A stretch of 64,000 bases of DNA from Abelmoschus esculentus (taxonomy: Eukaryota; Streptophyta; Magnoliopsida; Malvales; Malvaceae). Below the pieces are notes generated by a model. It made no database searches and was not told the origin of the DNA. It was given only the letters and a program-made list of their open reading frames with translations. Shown piece by piece: positions 35,393 to 46,488 of the stretch. Each line of letters starts with the position of its first letter. The stretch's first letter is position 1. The DNA is taken from NCBI GenBank assembly GCA_035048815.1, contig JAUCBN010000049.1:1681501-1745500 (forward strand), read 5' to 3'. The position numbers were made by a program, and so were the translations under genes.

Positions 35393-35850
35393 AAAAAAAT
35401 TAAAAAAAAAAGTAATAACATATAAATGAATTAAATTTTATATTATATATGAATAATTATCTTATAAAAAACACTCGTGAAAATTTTATTTATATAAATG
35501 TTTTTATTTTAAAGTTTAAAGATTTTATTTAAGATTTAAGTATAATTGTTTTAAATTTATGGATTATCGATAAAATTTTGAGTTTATAATTAAAATCTAA
35601 GGATTATATATTAAAATTAAAATTTTAATTATATTATTTTAAAATATAATCTTTAACCTTAAATCGTAAATTTTAATTATAAACCATAAATATTAAATTA
35701 GAATTAAATCAAAATATAATTGTCATTAATTTAATATTTTTGTCTGATTTAAAAATATCCAAACCTACCCATCAGTTACCCTAAGAAAGAGTACAGAAAC
35801 CAAGAAAAAGGCAACCATGACTTCTACAAATAAGACAAATAATTATTTGA

Positions 35851-37284
35851 ATTATGGTGGGAGATTTTATAATAATATTGTTCTTGATTTTTTTTTTAAA
35901 TATGATATCTTTAAAATTATTTTTAATAATATTATTATTTATTGTATAAATAAAAATAAATAGGAGAAAATAACTCAATTTTAAATAATATTTTTCTTTA
36001 TATTATTAAAATATTGGATACTATTCAAAGATGGGTTGCTTTCAACCCGTCTTAAAACAATATTAATGTGCTATATTAAAGTATATATATATATACATAT
36101 ACATATATGATAAAATAACTCGTATTTGAACACTCTCCCAATGCATAGGGATGGTAACGGGACAAATCTGGACCAGATTCATATCCATTTTTATATCATA
36201 GATCCGAATTCGTCTCAGATCCATAGGTCTAAAAAATTGAGACCCAGATCCAGATCCAATAGATCTTACGGATCCGGGTCCAAAACGAATCTATTAAAAA
36301 ATTGACTATTTAACCTATTTTTTAACGTAATAAAACTTTCATTAATTAATTTCACATCATAACTTCGATGAAGAAAAGATTAATTTCAATTAACTAGTAT
36401 CATAATAAAAAACGATAAATTAAAATCTTAAAAAACTCAACAATTATACAAATATCTTTTGAATAACACAAACATTAAGAAATGTAGATCATAAAATATT
36501 TTATTGTCGCAAATTGAGTATCGTACTTTTACTTCTTAGAGTGTTAGTCTTCATCACTACTTAAATCATAAATACCCTAAAAGAAACAATAAACAACCAA
36601 TCAGAGAAAAAAATGTTTTATGAAAGTAATATTTGTAAAATTTAAATATTAATATTAAAGTTATATAATATAATAACTTTCTCATATAACATGTCAATAG
36701 TATTTATCATTTCTGTATTATCATCATAATCTTCATTAATATTCTTTCAAAAAGTCTCTTTGTCATAAATAAATAAATATTATATTAGTGATTAATGAAA
36801 AATATAAAACCTATTATTATATATTTATATATTTTAAAATCAAATGTGGGTTTTTTAATAAATATGTAAATGGGTCCGGGATTAGATTCAAGTCTTCATG
36901 TTAGATTCGGATTCAGATCCGTACTTTAATCAAAAGATTCAGATCTATCGGATCTAAAATTTTAGGATCCAAATCTTATAAAACGGATCTGAATTTATGA
37001 ATTCAAGTCAGATCCACATCCATTGTCATCCCTACTCATGCACTATATATATTTTTTTAAAATAAAGCATTGTTTGAAGACGGCTTGAAAGCAACCCGTC
37101 TTTAAACAATGTTCAATATTTTAATAATATTGAATAAAACATTGTTCAAAGACGAATTGTTTTCTCCTGTTTCCTAATTTACACAATAAATTATAATATT
37201 ATTAAAAATAATTTTAAAATACCATATTTTTTGTAAATAAATTTTTTTAAATAATATTAATATAGAAACGCCATTATGGTGGGA
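35851..37284. repeat. Large inverted repeat around a nested element, with a 12-bp direct repeat outside
   Basis: Arms of about 180 bases (roughly 35895-36075 and 37060-37240) are inverted: TTAAAATTATTTTTAATAAT...GGAGAAAA...GGTTGCTTTCAACCCGTC at the left, and the reverse order with GGCTTGAAAGCAACCCGTC at the right. ATTATGGTGGGA occurs at 35851-35862 and 37273-37284 in the same orientation, a possible target duplication. Between the arms lies the element at 36146-37034. Confidence 0.6.
36146..37034. mobile_element. Non-autonomous hAT-like element, 889 bp
   Basis: Termini TAGGGATGGTAACGG and, inverted, TAGGGATGACAATGG. The flanks CCAATGCA (36138-36145) and CTCATGCA (37035-37042) match at 6 of 8 positions, fitting an aged 8-bp hAT target duplication. 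The sub-terminal parts are rich in GATCCGAATC/GGATCCGGGTCC words in inverted orientation. No transposase coding seen. Confidence 0.7.
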
Positions 37285-37509
37285 TCTCAAAGACTTTCCC
37301 CCCAAAATCCAACACGAAATTTCAAATATTTTCATTAATTTCGTCAAAGATCTGAACACGACAAATCTAAGATCATCTAATACACTTCAGAAGTACATAT
37401 CATAGGGACCAATCATAAAATTTGACCTTTTTAAAACAGACCCACTTCCCTAAATCAACCACCACGTGTCCCTATAATTTCCTTCTTTATTACAACTCCT
37501 ACTGATATC

Positions 37510-37519
37510 ATTATAAAAC
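37510..37519 (+). promoter_or_regulatory. TATA-like box of the small gene at 37581
   Basis: ATTATAAAAC lies about 70 bases upstream of the ATG, leaving room for a leader of about 30-40 bases; a plausible core promoter. Confidence 0.4.
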
Positions 37520-37580
37520 CATCCCTCTACCCACGGCGGGATTCATCTTTGCTTTTCTCTTACAAACTGCTAGCGTGAGA

Positions 37581-37808
37581 ATGGCGGGGAGATGGGCCAC
37601 TTCGGCGTTCCGGTGGGTGGCGTCTGACCTCCTTCATTTTAGCTCCACCTTCCAGCGGTGGCCGTTGCGATGGGATTTTATGGGGTGGCCGCAACTTGGC
37701 TTTTCTATCGTCGACGACGTCGTTTGGAGTCTCATCACGGCGTTCGAGTCCGTCGCTTTGGTTTCCATGCTCTGCTTCTTTTTCCTCTTTTGCGGCTGCA
37801 CTTTCTGA
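37581..37808 (+). CDS. Small predicted membrane protein, 75 residues
   Basis: Single-exon frame starting MAGRWATSAFRWVASDLL. The second half is VVWSLITAFESVALVSMLCF followed by FFLFCGCTF, a strong C-terminal hydrophobic segment of about 25 residues ending in Cys-Gly-Cys-Thr-Phe. This suggests a tail-anchored or small membrane protein. I do not recognise a named family. The locally higher GC content, the TATA-like box at the right distance, and the amino-acid pattern support a real gene. The GTG six bases upstream in frame is not a credible plant start. Overlapping frames at 37658-37920 are probably shadows. Confidence 0.5.
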   Translation: MAGRWATSAFRWVASDLLHFSSTFQRWPLRWDFMGWPQLGFSIVDDVVWSLITAFESVALVSMLCFFFLFCGCTF

Positions 37809-40800
37809 AACTACGAGGATTCATCAGATGGTTGGGATGTTGTCGGAATATGACGTCAGCTGTTGTCGGGTTTCGATAGTGGTGGCGGAAGTCTCGAGGT
37901 TGTTCGTTAGTAGACGATGATCACGTGACCTTGTTGAGTGCTGGCACATGTGGAATCTTATTACAATTTTGTCTTTTTTCATTTTTTTCGTTTAATTTTT
38001 AATTTTTAAATTTTATGTAATTTGGTAGTATTTTTTTATAAAAAAAAAAAAACTTCTAATTTCTATTCTACCAGGCCGGTCGTTTACTTAATAAAAAAAG
38101 CATAGACTGAATCTCAGATTTAAAGAATAAATAGACTAAAATCATAATTTAACTTAAAAAATATTAAAAATGACAATGAATTAAAATGGTATTCTTTTAA
38201 TCGGATTAATTGTTGGATAAATTAGTTAAAAAGGAAAAATACAATAATTTTTTTTTATTTGTGAATTTTGAAAAAAAATCTCTACTTATAAGTACATTTG
38301 ATAATCATCCGAACAGAATTCAATATTTATTGATTCTATAATTAAATGTAACCTTATTTATAAATAAATGACTTAAATATAATTTTTAATAATTTAGGTG
38401 ACCTAAATATAATTATACCCATAATTAAGTGACTTTTGCTATAATTTATTTATTTTTTAATAGATAAATAAAACTAAATGGTTATTTTTTTAAAATAATA
38501 TAATTGTTTATTGCATAAACCGATAAATCATATATCATTAAGAATATCATCACGTATCTTATTTAAAAAATAAATTTAATTAAAAATACACGTGATAATA
38601 AACGAAACAACTAGAACTATCGAAGCACATCCCCATCGTTCTAAGCGTAAACTAGACCAAATATACGTGAACAAAAATTTCTTTATTGAATTTCTTTTTA
38701 TGCTTCATCATAAAAAATATAAAAAATTAATTATAAATTTTATATCTTAAACCTTTTACCCTGAAAATATATCCTATTTTTAATTTTTTAAAATCTTAAT
38801 TACAACTTATAACCTTAAACTCTAAATTTTAAATTTATTATTTTAAAATAAAATACTAAAAAATAAATAATTTACACTCGATAAACGATTATCGATTTTT
38901 AATACATAAATCACATATATTTTTAATAAGATCCTTTAAACGCTACGATTCATAAATTTGTGTAAATTTCTATCATCGGTATAAAATTTTTAATAAATCC
39001 CTAAAATTTATTTTTAATAAATCCCTAAAACTAAAGTACTTGTAGAAACTAAAAGTTTCTGTCATAGGTATATAAAAACATATTTTTAATACATAAATCA
39101 TATAAAATTTATTTTATGATTTTTTTAATTTTAAATGTAAACCCTAAAATTTTAACCTTTAAATTATAAATTATAAATCTTAAATTTTAAGTCTAAAATT
39201 TAAATATATAACCATCCTCTAAACCCTAAGATAGTAAGATTAATAAATTTGTGTAAATTTAAATAATCTAATATAGTTCTTAATTTTAAACAAATATCTT
39301 ATTATCTATTCAGTATAAAAATTAAATTATAACTTTTAACCTTAAATTATAAATTATAATATACATTAAACTCTAAACCTAAATATCATAAACTTTAAAT
39401 CATAAACCCTAAAATATACACATTATACCCAATTCCCTAAACCTAAATTTTAAATCATAAACCCTAAAATATAAATTTTTAGTGAGCATAAATAAGGACA
39501 TCAAAAATGTGTAAATTAAACTCTTTATTTATGCCTTCACACTAAAAATTCAGGTTTAAGGTTAAAATTTATGATTAATATTTATTTTAAGAGTATAAAA
39601 ATTTTAGGAAGAAATATGTGGATATTTTAGTAAATTAATAAATATTTATTTTATTTTAAAATTTAAAATAAAAATGACGTGACATGTTTTAATTGGTTGA
39701 AAATTTTATATATTTAAATAAAATTGAGTTTTAAGATAATATGAATAAGTTAAAATATAATTTAAAATATGTATAATTTAATAGAATAATATATATTAAG
39801 CCTTGTTTAAAGAGGAGTGAAGGTGATTATAAATAGGACAGCCTGTCATTGTCCTTCCAATTTACGGGTTAAACAGTGATGGATTTAGAAAAAATATTTG
39901 AAAATAAACACATATAAAATTTTAAAATTTTAAGTAGACACAATTCATAAATATTAAAAAAAATTTAAGAACTCGAGTCATAAAATTTTAAAAATTTAAA
40001 AACAAATATATAAAATTTAAAAAGTTCAGGGCGGACCTCATATGAGCAACCGCCACTGAGGTCAAGTTTACATCAGTCTCGTTAATTATCATCTTTAATT
40101 CGAGATTTGTTTTTCATTTGTATTTGTGTAGTTATGTTGAGACTGACAAGGTCAAAAGTTATTTGGATTCAGTTCAATTAAAATTTAGTTGAAAAAGTTC
40201 GAAAATAAGTTTAAATATATATATATATTATGTATAATTATATGTTTTAGTGTTGTTAATTTATTACCGTGATTAACACTTTAAATTACCTACTCCTTGT
40301 GGACTTATATAATTTAAAAAAATGTACTATGGTTACTTGTGAACTTTATTTTTTCAAACAGGTTTTCATGTATTATTTTTTATAACTTCAATAAAATTAT
40401 TTAAGAGTAATTTGAGGAAAGCAACAAGTCAAACTCGAGTCGAACCGAGTCGAGTTCAAACTATTCACTTCGAACTCAAACTTAAAATTTCAATCTCGAC
40501 AAGTTTTAAACTTGAGCCGAGTCTATTAATATTATTTTCGAACCAAATCTACTTATACTCGAACACAGTTCGACTCGTTATCACTCTTAGTTATGTCAAA
40601 CGTCGTTTAAGTGGATTGTAATTATGTGAAGTATTAATGATTTTTTTGAATTAGCTACAGTGATTACAGTAGTATCTGTTTTAGAGTATACTTTAACCAT
40701 TAGACATTGATCGTTCAATCACTATACTGACACTACTGGTGCTCAAATCTGTAACATCTAAAAACAATAATTGTTCCTTTAACCACTGATGAAATTATAA

Positions 40801-41256
40801 TGTAATTGAGAATATAAGTGAATTCGTTTATACAATTCAGATCGATTGATGGTTTTATCTAACCACATGTACTAGTTGTAAGCAAGTGATACTTTTGACC
40901 CAAGTCTCATCCTATTAGAAGAATATATTATTGGTATCCTTTATACAATATTACCTTAATTATTTCACAGTTTAAATTATTCTCATTGATTACTTAGTTT
41001 CTCTATAAACATAACTTACAAAATTTACGATTGCACTTTCACACAATAACGGGTGTACGTAAATAATTTGGTAAGTTAACCTTAAAATTTTAAAATTTTA
41101 TGTGTTTATTCTAAATTATATTTATAAATATGTTGTTGATTCGATCTTATATAAAATATATAATATAAATATTTTTATCAGTCAACAGATATCTCTATAT
41201 TTCGTCAATAAAGTGATTGACACAATTAAACTAACCTAAAATTTTGGTTATCAGCC
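37809..41256. other. AT-rich intergenic region
   Basis: Mostly A/T-rich low-complexity DNA with many degenerate CCCTAAA words (about 38740-38830 and 39130-39480). There is a CGAGTCGA-rich patch at 40400-40600 that may be a decayed hAT-like fragment, and a SINE-like copy listed separately. No gene seen. Confidence 0.5.
40641..40795 (-). mobile_element. SINE-like repeat, copy 2 (antisense)
   Basis: TTTTTTTGAATTAGCTACAG then TGATTACAGTAGTATCTGTT aligns with copies at 28497 and, inverted, 43409. The B-box-like part (GATTTGAGCACC on the minus strand) is degraded. Confidence 0.55.
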
Positions 41257-41731
41257 TGGGGGTGAGTATTCGATCGAGTCGAATCAAAAAAATTTCATTA
41301 TTCGAGTTGACGAGTCATATTTTACAACTCAAACTTTATTTAAAAAAATTTCGATTCGAGTCGAGTTTTCGAGTTCCTATAAATATTTAATTGTAATTAT
41401 TTATCATGTTATAGCATGATTTGATTCCAATTTAAACGATTTTCTCTAATCATATAAGATATGCATATATATATTTTTTCATATGTAGCAATATTTCTTT
41501 ATACTTTTATATATCAATGTATATATATCATAAAAAATTGACAAATTTGGTTCAAACTTAAAAAATAATCCTTTAATTACTAAAATTTTCGAGTTATTCG
41601 AGTTATTCGAATTTCCATTTTATAATTCAAACTTTATTTGAAATTTTTTCGAGTCGAATCAAGTATTTTCGTCTTGAGTCGAATCGAGTTATTCGGTTTT
41701 TTCGAATCGAATCGAGTTTTGCTCGCCCCTA
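41257..41731. mobile_element. Non-autonomous hAT-like element, CGAGT-rich
   Basis: Starts TGGGGGTGAGTATTCGATCG and ends CGAGTTTTGCTCGCCCCTA, near-inverted termini. Flanks TATCAGCC and AATCAACC match at 6 of 8 positions if the right end is placed one base earlier. The interior is dense in TCGAGTCGA words on both sides of an AT-rich centre. No coding. Confidence 0.55.
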
Positions 41732-41830
41732 ATCAACCCCATGAAAATTATATGAAATAAGTTTCATATTTCTCTCTAAACATGCCATCCAATATAAAAC
41801 TAAAATCAGATACAGAGGGATCGATACAAT

Positions 41831-43206
41831 TCCTTGTTCATGCTTAAATTCATTGGCTTTCCTCCCAATTTTAAGTTCAACAAGAAGAAAGAAGCATCTG
41901 CTGCTGTAGCTCTTTCTTCGTCTGGTTCATCTGAGGTTGTAGCTGATTTGATCTCTACTATACCTCAACCTACTGCTTCTGTTCCAACGTTTACACCTGA
42001 CCAATGTAACCAGATCATTTGCTGGACAAGGCCCCTCCTGCGGATTCTGTTGTCAGTCTTGCAGGTACTATTTCCACTGATTCATTTACAGACACAAACT
42101 TACTTGGAGTATAGACACAGGAGCTACAGACCACTTTTTATCCTCTTTTCAACATCTGGATTGTCCAATTTCATGTGCTTCTCATCCACGTTTTGTTCAC
42201 CTGCCTCATTAGGGTGTAAACGAGGCGAGTAAAACTCGAGTAGTGTTAAACTCGCTCGGTCACTAAGATTTCGAGTCGAGTTTGAGATTAAATAATTTTA
42301 AACGAGCCCGAAAGATCTAAGATCTCTCGTTTCGAACTCAAGTCGAGTTCGAGTTCGAGCATCATTCGAGCCCAATCGAGTTAAGTGTTGACCGATCTTT
42401 GACTATGTTAAACTCGAGTAACTCTTATCTGTGACTTTGATATATAAGTTATATAAACTCAAACTTGTTAATTTTAAGATTTAGTGTGTTAATTTAGGGT
42501 TTAGATTTAGAATTTTAAGTTTAGAAATTTAGATTTTAAATTATAAAAAATAGTATATTATATTTTTGAGTAACTCGTGAGTTTTTCGAGTCGAGTATCA
42601 AATAGCTCAGTTCGTCAAGAACTCGAGTCGAGTCCAATCGAATCGAGCTTTAACCGAGTCGAGTTCAAATAGCTCGCGATTTGTCTTGTCTCATTTACGA
42701 CTCCATGTCTCGTAGTAAAACTATGTCACTCATCTTGGATCATTTCATTGAACTTCTGATATCACCCTTCACAATGTTATTTTTCCTGGTTTTCAACACT
42801 ATTTGCTTTCAGTTTCTAGACTTACACATGATCTTCACTGTTTCTTCAAATTTTACCATGATTTCTGTTTATTACAGGATCTTTCCACCGGAAGGATGAA
42901 GAAGAATGGTAAGAAATCCAAGGGCTTGTATTTTTTTGAGTCATCTCCTCAAGCACATGGTCTGTCATCTTGTTTGCTGCATTTAGTTTCATCTTTTTTC
43001 AGTTCTACACAGCATGTTTTACCTCAAAGTCCTTGTATGACTTCACTTGGTAACTCTACTTGTACTTGGCATGCTAGACTAGGGCATGCTGCTCTTTCCA
43101 AGATGAATAAAATGGATAGTTTGCCCAAGTTTAAACTTGATTCTGATATGCTACATAAGTGTACTGTTTGTGATTTGGCAAAGAAAACAGTACACTTATC
43201 GGTGTA
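41831..43206 (+). mobile_element. Copia-type retrotransposon polyprotein fragment
   Basis: Remnant of a Ty1/Copia pol gene split by the element at 42210-42705. First part: gag C-terminus/linker (GFPPNFKFNKKKE) and, after a frame change, the protease active-site region DTGATDHFLSSFQHLDCP. Second part (42803-43206): SRLTHDLHCFFKF, LQDLSTGRMK, then the GAG-pre-integrase domain WHARLGHAALSKMNK...CTVCDLAKKTVHLS, where H.....H and C..C form the zinc-finger-like module. There is no integrase core, RT or LTR. Stops and frame changes make it non-functional. Confidence 0.88.
42210..42705. mobile_element. Non-autonomous hAT-like element nested in the Copia fragment, 496 bp
   Basis: Same family as 60373-60873: starts TAGGGTGTAAACGAG and ends TCATTTACGACTCCA. 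Flanks TGCCTCAT (42202-42209) and TGTCTCGT (42706-42713) match at 6 of 8 positions. It interrupts the Copia reading frame right after the protease region. The interior has many CGAGTCGAG words, an AAATAATTTTAAACGA block shared with the other copy, and no coding. Confidence 0.75.
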
Positions 43207-43862
43207 ATCTACCGATACTAAGTTACTTCAATTCGATTAGTTAAGATCTAAATCAATCGGTTAAGTATAGAAATGATCATTATAATCATTTTTTTGAGTT
43301 TTTTAATAGATTAATGACCTTAGGCTGTGATATTAAAAATGTCATCCAGAAATTACAATGATCTGTTGCTTTACTGTCTGCTATAATTAAATCATAAGAT
43401 CTCCCTCCCGCATGAATCATCTAACCTCATCGATTAAAGGAACGGTTGTTATTCCTAGAGGTCACAGGTTCGAACACCAATAATGTCAACACAGTGATTA
43501 AGCGATCAATGTCCAATGATTGTGAGTATACTCTAGAACAGATACTACTGTAACCACTGTAGTTGAATAAAAAAAAAAAATTCCCTCCCACTTATTTCCC
43601 TCCTTGGCTCCTTCCGATGAGCCCCATATTTTGTGATTATTCAATGTCTCTACCACATCATTGGTCTCCCTAATCATGATTAACCATCTCATTTCAGGCC
43701 CCATGAAACCATTCTTTATTTGCTTCATCAAATCAAATTGCAGAAAGGGAAATTAAGGTATGTTTTAGTTTCATTCATAAATTGTTACTTTCTGTTCAAG
43801 CAACTTCATAATTTAATTATCATATAATCTTATTATTGATGTCTAGAAATAGGTTTTGTATC
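43207..43862. other. Spacer holding a SINE-like copy
   Basis: Apart from the SINE-like repeat, AT-rich DNA with no gene. The 3' part may be the leader of the small peptide gene at 43863. Confidence 0.4.
43409..43577 (+). mobile_element. SINE-like repeat, copy 3 (sense)
   Basis: Reads GATTAAAGGAACGGTTGTTA, then CACAGGTTCGAACACC (a good RNA polymerase III B-box), and ends GTAGTTGAATA followed by A12. A pol III-type head and A-tail indicate a tRNA-derived SINE. Matches the antisense copies at 28497 and 40641. Confidence 0.65.
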
Positions 43863-44130
43863 ATGAAAAGTGCACCTCTGCTCCTGCTCTTACTGGGACT
43901 GGTGGTCTTGCATTGTCATGCTAAAAGGGTTTTACCGGAGGCGAAGACTGAGGGTGCTGCGAAACCGGTCGGTCACCTCATCATCCCCGATGTCTTATCT
44001 GAAAAGTAATATTGACACCGATAACATCAATGAAGAGGAGAAAAACTACAGTTATGGGAATCCATTAGGATCATCACCTGACTCCCACCATTATTACATA
44101 AGTGATAAACAGCCCCCAAAGGGGTACTAG
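43863..44130 (+). pseudogene. Candidate small secreted peptide, broken by a frame change
   Basis: The ATG at 43863 opens a 48-codon frame: a textbook signal peptide (MKSAPLLLLLLGLVVLHCHA), then KRVLPEAKTEGAAKPVGHLI and a stop at 44007-44009. The neighbouring frame continues the coding-like sequence: SNIDTDNINEEEKNYSYGNP, then SPDSHHYY and KQPPKGY, stop at 44128-44130. Tyr/Pro/Gly-rich C-termini of this kind are common in small secreted plant peptides. No acceptable intron would join the frames, so either one base is lost (pseudogene or assembly error) or only the short frame is real. I do not recognise the family. Confidence 0.4.
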
Positions 44131-45690
44131 TACTTTGTAATGAAGAAAAGATGTAGGGATGTGGATAGGATCTAGATCTGCAGTATAATAGTTTTTAACT
44201 TTTACACGTCTTTTAGATCGTGAAACCAACAATAATAGGCATTGTAAGAGGAGTACTGTCGTCGGTCTTTGATGACCAGATACACCACCGGGTGTTTCAA
44301 GAGGTCTAAGTGACGAAAACGACAGGGAAAAGGCCATGGTGTCCCATGAAAAACCAAACGCTTCTCCAAGCAGTTAGGATTCCTTTGATATGAACTGACT
44401 TCTTAGTATCATATGTTATTATTCTTGTATAATTCGATTTCAATCAAGCAATCGTACCGTTTATTTGATATGAAATACAATACTAAAAGTCTAAAATTGT
44501 GTTCACCAAGGATTTTTCAGCACGTTTGAGCAGAAAAACTAAAAATTTCAGTTACAGAAAAACGTTCATTTAGACGTTAAATTCGTCGAGAAAACACCTG
44601 AAATGCATGATGTTTGTACCTGTTCAACATTATTTCTTTGCCCGGTGTCTCAATGCTCGTTAGAGAAGTATTATTGAACGGACCCTAAAACAAATCGAGT
44701 GTGAGTTGACCCGAGGCTATTCAGTATTATTATATAAAAATACTGTTGAACAATTACTCTTGACATGAAATGGTCGAACATAAATAGTAGTTATTGTGTT
44801 AAGCAACGCTGGTGAATGGTGGTAGTGCCGTTGCTCATGGGATATGGGGTTTCGCACAGTATAGAGTCAACACTCAACAGCACGTACCCGTCACGCAGGC
44901 TGTGACAGCTGCCGTGCAAGCCCCCCTAGGCGCTGCCTCAAATTCCAATGACTCGAACAACGGACTACAATAACACCAGTGTGGCTCAGTGCACACATAC
45001 ATCACGCTCTTCAAAGCTCTCTTCATTTCCTTGTAAACAAAACAACACCCTTCTTCTTCCACTGTTCCCAACTCCAAGAATACAGTGAGTTTTGCTGTGT
45101 TATTATTCATTCTGGATTAGCTGTAGCCTCTCTTTTCATTTCTTTTCTGTCATGTCCTTTGCTTTCAAGGAAAGTTAAAAGGAAAATAGTTATCATTTGA
45201 TTTAACTAATATAAAACTTTATCTTGATTAAAGATTAATTAATTAAAAAAAGAGAGGATGAAGACATGTCAGGACAGTTCAGTAGGAGTTGTAGTTCTAC
45301 CTCCATGACCTCAGAACTCTCCCGCGTTTGTCGCCTCCATTCTGCCTACCATAGACCTTAGAACTCTTGTCAGAGTTCTTTTCTGTTTCTCACATAATAT
45401 GATACTCATTCATTCACCATCTTCTCAGCAAACAGATTAGTCCACAGAGGGTTTGGTTAAACGAGTTGACTGATGGTAATTAATCATGTCAAGTTGATGG
45501 CAATGGTCTGATGTTGATCATACAATATATTCTCAAGGATCAAACTTATAAGACATGTGGGCCTATAGTATGTTTCATATCCTCTACAAACATAATTTTT
45601 TCCCTAGAGACAAAAATGTAAATTTTTTTATTGGATGCAAATTCTTATCTTTTATTTGATTCAAATTCGAAACACATTTTTTTAACTTTG

Positions 45691-45753
<63 letters not shown>

Positions 45754-46488
45754 TCCATTTCCCAAAACTAAAAGAAATCCCACAGCACAGAGTTCCATAT
45801 TTCACTCCCCCAAAAGGCCTTTGTGAATAGACATTTCTAGATCAAACATCAATAAACCACCTTGAAACTTGAAACTTGGATTCTGAGAAAGAAGAAAGAT
45901 AGATGAAGATGAAGATGAAGAAATAAGCTTCTCACCAATCCCAACATCATGTCAACAAGAAACCATATAAGAAAATATGAAAAAAAAAACAATAGTAAAG
46001 TTACATTTGAAACATGTTTGATCATTGATTTTAATCACTATCAAATGAATAAAATTTGGGTTTTTCTCCATCATTCGCCACAACCCCACACACCATCACT
46101 TTCAGTCTTTTAAATAGCAAAGATAAAGGGAACTCTTTCTCTCTCTCTCTGGTCTCTATTCACAGTCTCTTGATTTTACATCACTTGGTTTATAGTCTTT
46201 GAACCTATTCATCAACCGTGGCTGTTGGTTGCCACAGTGACATAGATTTGAAAGCGCCCATCTTTTCATGTCAATTTGACACTGATAGTTGATATATCAC
46301 TTGGCCTGTTCATGTCCTCTATTTGGCCCTCTATTTTTTTCCCCTCTCCCTCTGCTTTGCTCCGTTGTTTCATCATTGTCCAACACTGTTTTTGAAGTAA
46401 AACATAAGCCAAACCAAAGACAAAGACTGACCCTTTAAAGAGAGAGAGAGAGAAGGGAAACAAAAAACCAAACGCATTGCAGACAACA
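44131..46488. other. Intergenic region upstream of the kelch gene
   Basis: No gene supported. It contains the (TA)n tract at 45694-45750 and a CT-rich stretch near 46130-46160. The AG-rich tract at 46437-46456 just before the kelch ATG is likely leader sequence. Confidence 0.45.
45694..45750. repeat. (TA)n microsatellite
   Basis: 57 bases of uninterrupted TA dinucleotides. Confidence 0.98.

Larger units (their letters stand above)
34392..37580. other. Repeat-rich spacer
   Basis: Holds a diverged copy of the PPR gene end, a partial MITE copy, a large inverted repeat with a nested hAT-like element, and the promoter of the small gene at 37581. Otherwise AT-rich; no other gene seen. Confidence 0.5.

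Noticed and set aside
37658..37920. Two overlapping plus-strand ORFs beside the 75-residue frame
   Set aside because: They overlap in other frames and lack the pattern and start context of the 37581 frame.
44874..45200. Pair of small ORFs on opposite strands with Cys-rich content
   Set aside because: No ATG in good context, no recognisable motif, no splice pattern; treated as chance.
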